The position numbers and the translations under genes were made by a program. Shown one piece after another: positions 37,685-47,304 of a stretch of 64,000 bases of DNA; position 1 is the first letter of the stretch; the number at the start of each line of letters is the position of its first letter. The notes below the pieces were generated by a model. That model searched no databases. It was given only the letters and a program-made list of their open reading frames with translations, and was not told the origin of the DNA. The stretch spans positions 62,001 through 126,000 of the forward strand of contig CAINJJ010000053.1 of the NCBI GenBank assembly GCA_903849645.1, written 5' to 3'. The DNA comes from an uncultured Acidobacteriaceae bacterium. Its GTDB lineage: Bacteria; Acidobacteriota; Terriglobia; Terriglobales; Acidobacteriaceae.

Positions 37685-37698
37685 TGGAAAGCGTTTCC
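37685..37698. promoter_or_regulatory. LacI-type operator
   Basis: TGGAAAGCGTTTCC has GGAAA/TTTCC arms around a central CG-containing core, the usual form of LacI/GalR-family operators. It lies upstream of the lacI-type gene and 15 bp from the 3' end of mog. Confidence 0.6.
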
Positions 37699-37713
37699 CG
37701 CTCTCGGCCCATC

Positions 37714-38193
37714 CTAAGGATGGCTCTGCCCTCCCCCGGCAACCTCGATTGCATGACGCAGAAGCGCCAGAATCGACGCCAGGCTCTCCGTCGCCCCGCG
37801 TTCGCTCCCCGGCAGATTCACAATCAGTGTGCTGCCCCTCAGCCCCGCCACACCGCGCGAAAGCCAGGCATACCGGTTGGCCGCCGCACCCTTGCACCGC
37901 ATCGCCTCCGCCAGCCCCGGAGCCTCCCGGTCCAGCACCCGGCGCGTCGCCTCCGGCGTCCGGTCGCGAGGCCCCATGCCGGTGCCCCCCGCCGTCACCA
38001 CCAGCGCCGCGCCCTTGGCGCTCAGCATCTCCAGCGTGGCCGCAATCAGCTCTTCCTCATCCGGCACCAGTCCCGTCCACAGTTCCGCATCCGGCCACTC
38101 CGCGCGCAGCAGCGTTGCCACCGCGGGTCCCGCTGTATCCACCAGCAGCCCCTGCGAACACCGGTCTGAAACGGTCAGAACAGCCAGCAGCAT
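37714..38193 (-). CDS. mog: Molybdopterin adenylyltransferase (MogA/MoaB family)
   Basis: 159 residues. LAVLTVSDRCSQG starts the MoCF-binding domain, VVTAGGTGMGPRDRTPEATRRVL is the molybdopterin-binding core, and TLIVNLPGSERGATESL the C-terminal signature. It adenylates molybdopterin before metal insertion. No other molybdenum cofactor gene lies in the window. It is 19 bp downstream of the esterase gene on the same strand. Confidence 0.92.
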   Translation of the reverse strand: MLLAVLTVSDRCSQGLLVDTAGPAVATLLRAEWPDAELWTGLVPDEEELIAATLEMLSAKGAALVVTAGGTGMGPRDRTPEATRRVLDREAPGLAEAMRCKGAAANRYAWLSRGVAGLRGSTLIVNLPGSERGATESLASILALLRHAIEVAGGGQSHP

Positions 38194-38212
38194 CTTCTTG
38201 CCCCTTGCCCGC

Positions 38213-39139
38213 TCACTTCGCCGCCAGCACCTTGATGGTGTGCAGCCAGGTCTCCACCGCTTGCGGCCATGCCGTCACCGGCAGTTCCGTCCGCCGCAGT
38301 CCATAGCCGTGCCCGCCCTGCGCATAGATGTGCAGCTCCGCCGGCACCTTCGCGTTCTTCAGCGCCAGAAAATACACCGTGGCGTTCTCCACGTGTACCG
38401 GGTCGTCCTCCGCCTGCACAATGAACTGCGGCGGCGTCTCCGCCGTGGGATTGATCTCCGCGTTGGCCGCGAAGTTCTTGTCCTCCAGCGCCAGGTACCC
38501 CGGATACACAATCACTGCAAAGTCCGGCCGGCAGCTCACCGCGTCCGCTGCGTCCAGCGCATCGTAGAGCCTGTGGTCATAGTGCGTGCTCAGAGCGGCC
38601 GCCAGGTGCGCCCCTGCGCTGAAGCCCAGCACTCCAATGCGCTTGGGGTCCAGATGCCACGCCGCTGCCCGCTGCCGCACCAGCCCCACAGCCCGCTGCG
38701 CGTCCTGCAGCGCCGCGGCCGACCTGGGATACGGCCCGGTCCCCGGCACGCGGTACTTGAGGATGAAGCAGTTCACCCCATGTGCGGTTAGCCAGTCGCA
38801 CACCTCGGTCCCTTCCAGGTCGATGGCCAGAATCTGGTAGCCACCGCCCGGAAAAACCACCACCGTCGCCCCGCTGTTCTGCCCCTTGGCGGGATAGAAC
38901 GTGAGCGTCGGCTGCGACACGTTGCCCAGCCGCACCAGCGGACGCCCCGCAATCAGGTTGTCCTTCGCAGTTGTGGTGTCGGCCTCTGGCGGCGGATTGG
39001 CCGGTGCTCCCGGCGCCGCTCCTGGCCACACCGGCAGCGTCAACTGGCTCGCCGGCGGCGGCCATCCTGTTGTCTGTGCGTCAAGGGTCATGGCAGTCGC
39101 GGCCACCGCCGCAAAGAGCAGTAAAGCGATTCTTTTCAT
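38213..39139 (-). CDS. Secreted alpha/beta-hydrolase esterase
   Basis: 308 residues from the ATG at 39139 behind GGGGAG. Signal peptide (IALLLFAAVAATAMTLDAQ). The oxyanion segment is VVVFPGGGYQ, the nucleophile Ser lies in GFSAGAH, the acid in QAEDDPVHVEN and the His in GGHGYGL. The pattern matches the BD-FAE/acetyl-xylan-esterase-like group that deacylates plant polysaccharides, consistent with the nearby GH3 gene. Confidence 0.88.
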   Translation of the reverse strand: MKRIALLLFAAVAATAMTLDAQTTGWPPPASQLTLPVWPGAAPGAPANPPPEADTTTAKDNLIAGRPLVRLGNVSQPTLTFYPAKGQNSGATVVVFPGGGYQILAIDLEGTEVCDWLTAHGVNCFILKYRVPGTGPYPRSAAALQDAQRAVGLVRQRAAAWHLDPKRIGVLGFSAGAHLAAALSTHYDHRLYDALDAADAVSCRPDFAVIVYPGYLALEDKNFAANAEINPTAETPPQFIVQAEDDPVHVENATVYFLALKNAKVPAELHIYAQGGHGYGLRRTELPVTAWPQAVETWLHTIKVLAAK

Positions 39140-39329
39140 GCGGAGTCTCCCCCCAGGGAAACGGATCGCACCGATCATTGCAGTACGAGGGCCGAGGTGG
39201 CAAGCGTACCCGTCCCGTGTGTCCTATTGAGCAGATTGCCGCCGCGCGCCGTGGAACACTTGGTCAGTTTGCGGCCCAGCCTCCCACACTTCAGGCATCC
39301 CGCCGCAGGCAATTGCCACTGGAGAAAAA

Positions 39330-39485
39330 ATGCTCAGCCTCGTCTTGATCGTGCTCCTCGTCCTCGTCCTCATTGGCGTCCTGCCCGCATGGCCACACAG
39401 CAGAAGCTGGGGATACTTCCCAACCAGCGGAGTCGGCCTCATTCTTGTCGTCCTTGTCATCCTGCTGCTTGTCGGTAGAATTTGA
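39330..39485 (+). CDS. DUF3309-family membrane microprotein
   Basis: 51 residues: a first hydrophobic helix of Leu/Val (SLVLIVLLVLVLIGVLPAW), the signature PHSRSWGYFPTSG, a second helix (VGLILVVLVILLLVG) and terminal RI. This is the complete DUF3309 family length and pattern. GGAG precedes the ATG by 5 nt. Function unknown; such proteins occur in many bacterial inner membranes. It ends 17 bp before the next gene. Confidence 0.85.
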   Translation: MLSLVLIVLLVLVLIGVLPAWPHSRSWGYFPTSGVGLILVVLVILLLVGRI

Positions 39486-39502
39486 GCAGGGGTCCAGATT
39501 CC

Positions 39503-40807
39503 ATGACCGGCAAGAAGATCCAGCAAATTGGCCGTGCGGCCTCGCTCCTCGTTCTTGCCCTCGCCTTGGGCGGAAGCGCCTCTGCCTACTCCGTCCTCAC
39601 CCACGAGGAGATCATTGACCTCGCCTGGACGTCCGACCTGCGCCCTCTTCTGCTCGAACGGTTTCCCGGTCTCACGCCAGAGCAGATCAAGGAAGCACAC
39701 GCCTACGCCTACGGCGGCTCCGTCATCCAGGACCTCGGCTATTACCCCTTCGGCAACAAGGACTTCAGCAACCTCGTCCACTATGTCCGCAGCGGCGACT
39801 TCGTTCTCGAACTCCTCCTCGAAAGCCAGGACCCGAAGGAGTACGCCTTCGCCCTCGGCGCACTCTCTCACTACGTCTCGGACATCGACGGCCACCAGGC
39901 CGTCAACGAGGCGGTCGCAATCGCCTACCCCAAGCTGCGGGCCAGATTCGGCCCCTCGGTCCGCTATGCCCAGGACAAGGTCGCCCACCTCAAAACGGAG
40001 TTCGGTTTTGACACCCTCCAGGTCGCCCGAAATCGCTACGCTCCGGAGCAGTTTCACGACTTCATCGGCTTTGAAGTCTCCGAGTCCCTCCTTGAACGGG
40101 TCTTCCCCATCGTCTACGGCCTCGAACTCAAAGACATCCTCACCCACGAAGATCTGGCCATCGGCTCCTATCGCTTTGCCGTCAGCCGCCTCATCCCCCA
40201 GATGACCCAGGTGGCTCTGGCCATGAACAAAAAGACCTTCCTCCGCGAGACGCCCAACTTCGACCGCCGCAGATTCCTCTACCGCCTCTCCCGCTCTGAC
40301 TACGAGCGCCGCTGGGGAAAGACCTACACCAAACCCGGCGTCGGCACCCGCATCCTCGCCTTCCTTCTCCGGCTCATCCCCAAGGTCGGCCCGCTCAAGG
40401 GCCTCGGCTTCAACCACCCCACCCCCCAGACCGAGGACCTCTACATCAAGAGCATCAACGCTACGGTAGACGACTACCGCGCCCGTCTAAAGGATGTCCA
40501 CTCCGGCCATATCCAACTCCCTGATCGCGATCTCGACAGCGGCAACCTCACCGCCGCTGCCGAATACTCGCTGACTGACGAAGCCTATGCCGCCCTGCTG
40601 GCCAGGCTGGCCGCGCGCCAGTTCGATCGCACCACCCCTCAGTTGCGCGCCAACATCCTCGCCTTCTACGGCAGCCCCCCCTTGCCCGTCGAAACCCAGA
40701 AGGACCCTGCGCGCTGGCAGGCGCTCCAGGACAATCTCGGCCAGTTGCGCGCCATGCCTCCTTCCCGGCTTCCGCCCAGTCCCGACCTCCAGGCCCCGCA
40801 GCACTGA
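39503..40807 (+). CDS. Secreted zinc-dependent phospholipase C-like protein
   Basis: 434 residues with signal peptide (AASLLVLALALGGSASA). The mature N terminus YSVLTHEEIIDLAW and the segments EAHAYAYGGSVIQDLGYYPFGNKDF, HYVRSGDF, LGALSHYVSDIDGHQAVN hold the clustered His/Asp residues of the zinc-dependent phospholipase C / S1-P1-like domain. The C-terminal third (Pro-rich) is not conserved in that family. The ATG at 39503 is chosen; a TTG at 39482 overlaps the previous gene. A strong terminator follows. Confidence 0.83.
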   Translation: MTGKKIQQIGRAASLLVLALALGGSASAYSVLTHEEIIDLAWTSDLRPLLLERFPGLTPEQIKEAHAYAYGGSVIQDLGYYPFGNKDFSNLVHYVRSGDFVLELLLESQDPKEYAFALGALSHYVSDIDGHQAVNEAVAIAYPKLRARFGPSVRYAQDKVAHLKTEFGFDTLQVARNRYAPEQFHDFIGFEVSESLLERVFPIVYGLELKDILTHEDLAIGSYRFAVSRLIPQMTQVALAMNKKTFLRETPNFDRRRFLYRLSRSDYERRWGKTYTKPGVGTRILAFLLRLIPKVGPLKGLGFNHPTPQTEDLYIKSINATVDDYRARLKDVHSGHIQLPDRDLDSGNLTAAAEYSLTDEAYAALLARLAARQFDRTTPQLRANILAFYGSPPLPVETQKDPARWQALQDNLGQLRAMPPSRLPPSPDLQAPQH

Positions 40808-40866
40808 GCACGGCACACCGCAAATCCCGCTCATTGTCGCTCCCGCCAACTTATCCCGCTCAAAAG

Positions 40867-40914
40867 GAGAAGCGCCGAAGCCCCCTCACGGGACTCCGGC
40901 GCTTCTCTTTTTTT
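40867..40914. terminator. Rho-independent terminator
   Basis: GAGAAGCGCCG and CGGCGCTTCTC form a perfect 11-bp stem, followed by seven T (40908-40914). It ends the phospholipase-like gene on the plus strand and stands 17 bp from the stop of the convergent isomerase gene. Confidence 0.9.
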
Positions 40915-40931
40915 CCGACGTCTCTGCCGCG

Positions 40932-42578
40932 TTAAATCTCCACTCCGCAGAGGCTCACCTCGAGCCCCAGTTCGTGGAACATCGTCGCCTTGGCAGCCAG
41001 CGCGCGGTCGGCCTCTTCGGCCGTCGGCGCGTAGGCCACGTTCACGTGGTTCGACGGATGCCGCGCCATGAACTGGTTCTGGTCCACACCGTGCAGAAGC
41101 ACGTGCATGATGGGCCACTGCGGCGTCACCTCCGCCCAGCGCCGCTTGGTCTCCGCCTCGGGAAGCGAGATCGCCGTCGCCCGTCCCAGGTCCACCTTCA
41201 GGCTGCCGCTCTCCACGTAGACCCGGCTCCAAACCACCTCTCCCGGCTTGCACACGCCCTTCAGCGTACCTCCGCCCAGGCGGAAGTACATGGCCGGCTG
41301 CCGCTCGCTCACCGCGCCCTTGTAACCGCCCACCAGATGCGACGGCGGCACAGCGCCCGAAATCTGGAATAGCCACACAAACTCGTTCATCGTGGCGTCC
41401 GAGTACTGCTCGCCCCAGCGCACATCGTGCAGCGTGGTCGCCGGATCAAGCCCCATCGCCGTCCACACGCGGTTGGTGATCACCGCATCCACGGCCACGC
41501 ACTCATCCACCTCGTTGAAGTGCGGCAGCGGCCGTCCCGCATACAGTTCGCGGCCGTCGCGGCTATAGGCCGGCGGACGCTCCACGTTGTTCAGCAGGCC
41601 CTCCACCAGGTCTGAAGCCGGCACCAGGTCTTTCAGCCCCTGCTGATACTGAATGCCCACCGCATCGCACCCAAACTCGTCCGCGATGCGCAGCGCCGCG
41701 ATATACATCCGGCACTGGTCCAGAATCTGCGCGTCTGTCAGGTCCGTGGCCTCATTGGGCCCGGTCAGGAAGGTCATCCCGCTCGCGTCCAGCCAGTCGC
41801 GCACCTTCTGCGCCTCCTCGGCCGTCACCTCGCGCATCGCCGCATACAACCCCGACTGGCTCAGCCGCTCCTTGTAGATGCCTGCCGGATTCATCAGCGC
41901 ATCCTCGATAATGGCGTTGGCCATGCCCATGCAGCCCTCGTCAAAGATGGCCAGCAGCGCCTTCTTGCTGCGCAGCTCCGCCGCCAGGGCCACGCCCAGC
42001 GCCCGCTCCGCCTCGCCGGCCTTGGCCGGATCAAAGCTGTGCACGTGCGAGGTGTCGTGCTTGAAGCTCTTGTTGGCAATCCACTCCTTCAGCCCGCGCT
42101 TGAACAGAGGGTCCTGGAAGTCCTTGCTCCACAGCGTCGTGAAGGGCACGCCCGCCTTGCGCAGGCAGCCGTTCAGGTTCAGCATCCCCACCAGCCCCGG
42201 CCACTGCCCCGACCAGTTCGCCACCGTCAAAATCGGACCCCGGTGCGTCACCAGCCCGGCCAGCAGGTGGCTGCTGTACTGCCACACCGCCTCCGCCACC
42301 ACAATCGGCGCATCCGGATGGATGTGCTCGAACACCTGCATCCCCATCCGCTGCGAGTGAATGAACCCGTGGTGCAGCGCCGGGTCCACGCCGTGCGCCC
42401 GCCGCAGCCGGATTCCCTCGGCCTGGAACGCCTCTGTCAGCATCTGTTCCAGCCCGGCCTGCGCCTCCCAGCACACTTCGTTGGCCGACTGGCGCAAATC
42501 GCCGTTCGCCACCAGCAACACTTCGTCCGATGCCACCGGCTTCGGCGTCACCACTTCAGGAATTGCATACGTTGCCAT
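40932..42578 (-). CDS. L-fucose isomerase-like sugar isomerase
   Basis: 548 residues. The sequence has the size and layout of the fucose/arabinose isomerase fold: VANWSGQWPGLVGMLNLNG, IFDEGCMGMANAIIED, AVGIQYQQGLKDL, PHFNEVDECVAVDAV and HPSNHVNVAYA. The metal ligands of the family are Glu, Asp and His; candidates are in FDEGCMGM, FNEVDE and the final HPSNH. The kinase upstream on the same strand is a rhamnulokinase, so the substrate may be L-rhamnose, L-fucose or a related 6-deoxysugar. The gap is 42 bp. Confidence 0.85.
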   Translation of the reverse strand: MATYAIPEVVTPKPVASDEVLLVANGDLRQSANEVCWEAQAGLEQMLTEAFQAEGIRLRRAHGVDPALHHGFIHSQRMGMQVFEHIHPDAPIVVAEAVWQYSSHLLAGLVTHRGPILTVANWSGQWPGLVGMLNLNGCLRKAGVPFTTLWSKDFQDPLFKRGLKEWIANKSFKHDTSHVHSFDPAKAGEAERALGVALAAELRSKKALLAIFDEGCMGMANAIIEDALMNPAGIYKERLSQSGLYAAMREVTAEEAQKVRDWLDASGMTFLTGPNEATDLTDAQILDQCRMYIAALRIADEFGCDAVGIQYQQGLKDLVPASDLVEGLLNNVERPPAYSRDGRELYAGRPLPHFNEVDECVAVDAVITNRVWTAMGLDPATTLHDVRWGEQYSDATMNEFVWLFQISGAVPPSHLVGGYKGAVSERQPAMYFRLGGGTLKGVCKPGEVVWSRVYVESGSLKVDLGRATAISLPEAETKRRWAEVTPQWPIMHVLLHGVDQNQFMARHPSNHVNVAYAPTAEEADRALAAKATMFHELGLEVSLCGVEI

Positions 42579-42620
42579 CGTTTCATCCTCGCTTCGTGCG
42601 GTTGATTTCCAAATTTGCTT

Positions 42621-44138
42621 TCACGTCCGGGCGGCCGCGGCCCTGCCTTCGGCTCCGCGCGCCACCACCTTCTTGAAACTCTCAAAACCCTCGCGCCACA
42701 ACTCTGCATGGCGCGGCTCATAGCTCCGGTACTCCACCGAATCCCGCAGCGCCGCCTGCCCTTCGGCCAGGCTCTTCACGTGCCCCGTAGCCACCGCCTG
42801 CACCAGCGCGTTGCCCAGCGCCGCGGCCTCCACCGGACCTGCCACCACCTGCCTGCCGCACGCGTCCGCCGTCATCTGGCACAGGAACCGGTTCAAGCTC
42901 CCTCCGCCCACAATGCGCACCGTCTCCAGCGCCCGGCCCGTAAGCCGTTCCAGCTCTTCCACCACTGCGCGATACCCAAAGCTCAGGCTCTCAAACACGC
43001 ACCGCGCCATCTGCCCAGGGCTCTCCGGCACCGCCTGCCCCGTCTGCGCGCACCACCGCTGCACTGCCGCGCGCATATCTGCCGGAGCCTGAAAGTCCGC
43101 GGCCGAGGGATCAATCAGCGACCGGAACGCCTCGCTCTCCGCCGCCGCCGCTTCCAGTTCCGCCCACTGCACCGGCCGACCCTCCGCCTCCCACATCCGC
43201 GCGCACTCCTGCAGGATCCACAGCCCCGTCATGTTCTTCATCAGGAGCGCCGCGCCCGTGGCCGACCCTTCGTTGGTGAATCCCCCCGCAAAAGCCTCGT
43301 CGCTCAGGTTCGGCTCGTCCACGGCAATGCCCATCAGGCTCCACGTCCCGCTGCTGAGGAAGACGCTCCCCTCGTCCAGCCCCGGAATCGCCGCCACCGC
43401 GCTCGCCGTGTCGTGCGATGCCACCGCGATGCACGGAAATCCCCCGCTGAACCCGCACTCCGCCTGCACCGCCGGCAGCAGCGGCCCCAGAATCGTGGCC
43501 GGCATCGCCACCTCGGGAAAGATCCCCGCCGGCAGCCGCAGCTTGGCCAGCGCCTCGGACGACCACCGCCGCCCCCGCAGGTCATACAGCTCCGTCGTGC
43601 TCGCCTCGGTATACTCCGCCCGCTTTTCCCCGCTCATCAGAAACTGGAACAGGTCCGGCATCATCAGCAGCCCGCGCGCCCGCTCCAGTTGCGGGTCGTG
43701 GTCCATCACCATCCGCGCCAGTTGAAACGCGGTATTGATCTCCATGGTCTGCACGCCGGTGAGCCGGAAAAGCTCTCGCCCCCCGATGGCTGCCTCCACC
43801 GCCGCGGCCACGCCTCGTGTCCGCCCGTCGCGATAGTGATAGGGGTTCCCGATGAGCCGGTCGCGCTCGTCCAGCAGCGCAAAGTCCACCCCCCAGGCGT
43901 CAATGCCGATGCCGGCGGGCAAATCCCCGCGCAGCCCTCTGAACTTTCGCAGCCCGCTCTCGATCTCCGCCCACAGCCGCAGCGCATCCCAGTGCAGGTC
44001 AGCCCCAAAGCGCACGCCCCCATTGGGGAACCTGTGCACCTCGTCAAGCCGGAACCGCAGTCCGTCCCAGCGGCAATCCATCAGCCGCCCGCTCGAGGCG
44101 CCCAGGTCCACGGCCAGAAAACTTGTGCTTGCGCTCAT
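42621..44138 (-). CDS. rhaB: Rhamnulokinase (FGGY sugar kinase)
   Basis: 505 residues. FLAVDLGASSGRLM is the phosphate loop, GIDAWGVDFALLDERDRL the substrate region, VASHDTASAVAAIPG, LSSGTWSLMGIAV and the ATP-binding VRIVGGGSLNRFLCQMTADACGR complete the FGGY fold. The first half is closest to RhaB, which phosphorylates L-rhamnulose. It would act after the isomerase encoded downstream in the same operon. No aldolase or transporter is in the window. Confidence 0.9.
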   Translation of the reverse strand: MSASTSFLAVDLGASSGRLMDCRWDGLRFRLDEVHRFPNGGVRFGADLHWDALRLWAEIESGLRKFRGLRGDLPAGIGIDAWGVDFALLDERDRLIGNPYHYRDGRTRGVAAAVEAAIGGRELFRLTGVQTMEINTAFQLARMVMDHDPQLERARGLLMMPDLFQFLMSGEKRAEYTEASTTELYDLRGRRWSSEALAKLRLPAGIFPEVAMPATILGPLLPAVQAECGFSGGFPCIAVASHDTASAVAAIPGLDEGSVFLSSGTWSLMGIAVDEPNLSDEAFAGGFTNEGSATGAALLMKNMTGLWILQECARMWEAEGRPVQWAELEAAAAESEAFRSLIDPSAADFQAPADMRAAVQRWCAQTGQAVPESPGQMARCVFESLSFGYRAVVEELERLTGRALETVRIVGGGSLNRFLCQMTADACGRQVVAGPVEAAALGNALVQAVATGHVKSLAEGQAALRDSVEYRSYEPRHAELWREGFESFKKVVARGAEGRAAAART

Positions 44139-44260
44139 CAGGGTCTCGCCAGAACTCGCAGGATGCGGTCAGCGCGCTCGATTGGAAAGGTTTTCACGCG
44201 ACCCCGCCATCCCACCCCGCTGCCCGCAACATTGTACAGCCCAACCCGCCCTGCGGGCAG

Positions 44261-46666
44261 CTACAACCGTCCACCGCGCAAAGCCAGACCCGAAGCCAGA
44301 ATCGCCGCGCCCACCACAGCCTGCCCGTAGCTCAGCCCGCCATCGCCGGGGCTCACCTGCCGGTGCTGGAAGACCTCGAACCCTTCCCGTTCCAACCCGG
44401 TCCGCAGCAGCCGCGTCAGCCGCCGATTATGCATACATCCGCCGCTCAGCGCCACCTGACTCAGGCCCGTCGCGACCCGCGCCATCCCCGCCGCCCGCAC
44501 AAACCCCTCCGCCACCCCGGCATGAAACCGCGCCGCCATCCGCGCCCTGCCCACGCCAGCCCTCAGGTCGCCGATCAACCCATCCCACAGCGTCTTCGCG
44601 CTCAACCGCACCGGCTCCCTCCGCGACCAGTCTCCACCCAGCAACTCCATCGCGTAGCCCGGCACGTCATACGGCTCATCCACCGCGAAGCCCTCCAGCT
44701 CAATCGCCGCCTGCGCCTCGTAGTCCACCACGCGGCGCCCCAGCGCCACCGCCGCGGCCGCGTCAAACAGCCTTCCCAGGCTCGACGTCAGCGGAGAGTT
44801 CAACCCCCGCTCCATCATCCGCAGCAGCACCCGCGCCTCGTTCTCCGGCGCGCCCAACAGCCCCAGCACCTCGCCCGAAAGCACGTCAAACCCCGCCGCG
44901 TGCAGTGCCCCCAGCGCCATCCGCCATGGCTCGCGCACCGCCTTGTCCCCGCCCGGCATCGGCACATACTCCAGGTGCGCATACCGCTCAAACCCGTCCA
45001 GCCGCGCCAGCAGCACCTCCCCGCCCCAGATGCTGCCGTCCGTCCCGTAGCCCGTGCCGTCCAGCGCCAGCCCGATCGCCTCGTCCAGCCCATGTTCCGC
45101 CATGCAACCCGCCACATGCGCGTGATGGTGCTGCACCGCGATCAAGCCAATTCCCCGCTCGTTTGCCCATTCCTGAGCCCAACTCGTCGACAGGTAGCCG
45201 GGATGCATGTCGTGCACCACCGTCTCCGGCTCAATCTCAAACGTCCGCATCAGGTGTTCCAGCGACTCCCTGAAAAACTCCAGCCCCGTCAGGCTCTCCA
45301 GGTCCCCCAGGTGCTGGCTCTGGTAGGCAAACCGCCCCCGCGCCAGCGCAAACACGTTCTTCAAATGCCCACCAACGGCCAGCAGCGGCGGCGCATCCTG
45401 GCACCCCGCCGTGTTCAGGCCCAGCTCCACCCCCAGCGGCACAAACCCCCTTGCCCGCCGGATCAGTTGCGGCGCTCCATCCACCATCGCCGCCACCGAG
45501 TCGTCGCAACGCTGCAATATCTCCCGGTCGTGCATCAGAAAGGCGTCCGCAATCCCGCTCAGCCTCTCCAGCGCCTCCTCGTTGTCAATCGCGATGGGCT
45601 CCTCGCTCAGGTTGGCCGAGGTCATCACCAGCGCCGTCAGCCGCCCATCGGCAAACAGCAGATGCTGCAGCGGCGAATACGGCAGGAAAACCCCCAGCCA
45701 TGGAACCCCCGGCGCCACCCCCCCGGCAATCCCCCCGCCCTCCCGCCGCCGCGCCAGCACAATCGGACGCGCCGGCGTCGACAGCAGCGCCTCTTCCTCG
45801 GCGGTCAGTACGCACACCCTGCCCGCCGCCTCCAGGTCCGCCGCCATCACGGCCAGCGGCTTGCCATAACGCCGTTTGCGCTCCCGCAGCCGCATCACCG
45901 CCGCTTCATTCGTCGCATCCACACTCAGGTGAAAGCCCCCGATGCCCTTGATGGCCAACACCTGCCCCGCCGCCAGCCTCCCGATGCACTCCGCCACCGC
46001 ATCCCCGCCCTCCCACGGTGCGCCGCCGGCCTCCACCATCCACACCCGCGGCCCGCACTCCCGGCAGGCGTTGGGCTGCGCATGGAACCGCCGGTTCAGC
46101 GGGTCGTCGTACTCCCTCTGGCAGGCCGGGCACATGGGAAACTTCGCCATCGAGGTCTGCGGCCGGTCATAGGGAATCCGCCGCGTAATCGTGAACCGCG
46201 GCCCGCAGTTGGTGCAGTTCAAAAATGGATACCGGTACCGCCGGTCGGCCGGGTCCAGCAGCTCCCGAAGGCAATCCGCGCAGGTCGCCGCATCCGCCGG
46301 AATCCCCGTAGCCACCCGCCCCAGCACCTCGCTGGCCACAATGCGAAACCCCGCGTCTCCCACCAGCTCCATCGCCCGCACCGCCACCGAGTCAATCCGC
46401 GCCAGCGGCGGCGGCTCGGCGCGCAGGCGCAGCAGAAACCCCTCCACCCTCGCTGCCGGTCCCTCAATCTCGATCGTCACCCCATCCGTATCGTTGCCAA
46501 TCAGCCCTGCGAGACCCTCTTCCAGCGCCAGCCGGTAGACAAACGGCCGAAACCCCACCCCCTGCACAACGCCCTCGACCAGCACCTGCCGCCGGACCGC
46601 CTCGCGCCGCCGCTCCCCTGGAAAGCTCTCGCCCGTCAAAACCGCCCCCACACCGGAGACCAGCAT
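44261..46666 (-). CDS. hypF: [NiFe]-hydrogenase maturation carbamoyltransferase HypF
   Basis: 801 residues from the ATG at 46666. Domains in order: acylphosphatase (VEGVVQGVGFRPFVYRLA), two paired zinc-finger motifs (CADC and CTNC; CPAC and CREC), YrdC-like domain (IKGIGGFHLSVDATN, ARPIVLARR, TSANLSEEPIA), and Kae1/carbamoyltransferase domain (VQHHHAHVAGCMAEHG, LDGTGYGTDG, LSGGCMHNRRL). It makes the thiocarbamate that becomes the CN ligand of NiFe hydrogenases. No hypA-E or hydrogenase gene is within the window, but a nickel/cobalt transporter is 3.4 kb away. Confidence 0.95.
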   Translation of the reverse strand: MLVSGVGAVLTGESFPGERRREAVRRQVLVEGVVQGVGFRPFVYRLALEEGLAGLIGNDTDGVTIEIEGPAARVEGFLLRLRAEPPPLARIDSVAVRAMELVGDAGFRIVASEVLGRVATGIPADAATCADCLRELLDPADRRYRYPFLNCTNCGPRFTITRRIPYDRPQTSMAKFPMCPACQREYDDPLNRRFHAQPNACRECGPRVWMVEAGGAPWEGGDAVAECIGRLAAGQVLAIKGIGGFHLSVDATNEAAVMRLRERKRRYGKPLAVMAADLEAAGRVCVLTAEEEALLSTPARPIVLARRREGGGIAGGVAPGVPWLGVFLPYSPLQHLLFADGRLTALVMTSANLSEEPIAIDNEEALERLSGIADAFLMHDREILQRCDDSVAAMVDGAPQLIRRARGFVPLGVELGLNTAGCQDAPPLLAVGGHLKNVFALARGRFAYQSQHLGDLESLTGLEFFRESLEHLMRTFEIEPETVVHDMHPGYLSTSWAQEWANERGIGLIAVQHHHAHVAGCMAEHGLDEAIGLALDGTGYGTDGSIWGGEVLLARLDGFERYAHLEYVPMPGGDKAVREPWRMALGALHAAGFDVLSGEVLGLLGAPENEARVLLRMMERGLNSPLTSSLGRLFDAAAAVALGRRVVDYEAQAAIELEGFAVDEPYDVPGYAMELLGGDWSRREPVRLSAKTLWDGLIGDLRAGVGRARMAARFHAGVAEGFVRAAGMARVATGLSQVALSGGCMHNRRLTRLLRTGLEREGFEVFQHRQVSPGDGGLSYGQAVVGAAILASGLALRGGRL

Positions 46667-46823
46667 AGCGCATGGCCAGATTCTCCCGCCCCGCGCCACA
46701 CAGAGTTGGGTCGCCCCCCCACCAAATTGGCCTGCTCCGCGGCGCTCCACCCAGACAGCTGGCCGTCACCTGCGCCGCAGGCATTCAGGCAGAACGCTCC
46801 ACCCAGCCCGCAGCACTCGCCCG

Positions 46824-46912
46824 CGCCGTAGGCGCAGCGTTTTGCTAGCCCCGCGCTTCAGCGTGGGGTCGCCAAACCAAAAAGCAACCCCGAGTCCCGG
46901 AGGGACGGCGCC
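46824..46912. repeat. Palindromic repeat element, family 2, copy A
   Basis: It shares with copy B (49102-49189) GTAGGCGCAGCG, CGCTTCAGCGTGGGGTCGCC, ACCAAAAAG and GAGTCCCGGAGGGACGGCGC in the same order, spacing and orientation. Its inner palindromes are CCCCGCGCT-TC-AGCGTGGGG (one mismatch) and GTCCC-GGA-GGGAC. Confidence 0.85.
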
Positions 46913-47292
46913 CATGCTCTCAACGTTCTTGCTGAAAGAATGAAAAGCCACGTTGCCCATTCTTCAAGATGGTTTTGCTCGAAGGGTGGTTAGCCACAAA
47001 CCTCCCCCCCTTCCATCGCCCCAAATGAGAATCAACTGCCGCCGGAACTCCGAGTCGCGGATTCAAACCCGGCAAACCCCGTAACTTCAATCTCCGGCCC
47101 CATCCCCGCCAAACCATCCCCGCATCGGCCCGCCGGAGATTAAGGATTGGCCAAAGAGCGAGTTGCGGGAGGGTAGGCGGTGGTTCAGGCATCACGAGGG
47201 ACACAGTGCCTTCAGAGGAACAGCTTTGTATCACCTGATCGACCTTCGATTCGGAACAGCCAGAAACCGAGCAATCCTACCCACGCTGCTCC
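46913..47292. other. Intergenic region upstream of clcA
   Basis: No gene is supported. The part at 46945-46995 contains TTGCCCATTCTTC and GAAGGGTGG around a short T-rich loop, which looks like a further intergenic repeat unit seen only once here. Confidence 0.35.
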
Positions 47293-47298
47293 TATACT
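47293..47298 (+). promoter_or_regulatory. -10 element immediately before clcA
   Basis: TATACT ends 6 nt before the GTG start at 47305, so transcription would begin at or next to the start codon. No Shine-Dalgarno is present, consistent with a leaderless mRNA. Confidence 0.5.
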
Positions 47299-47304
47299 GG
47301 CTTT

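Noticed and set aside
44123-46831. A 902-residue plus-strand open frame opposite hypF
   Set aside because: Its composition (Pro, Arg, His, Gln) is that of a codon-shadow frame; hypF on the other strand has all domains and motifs.
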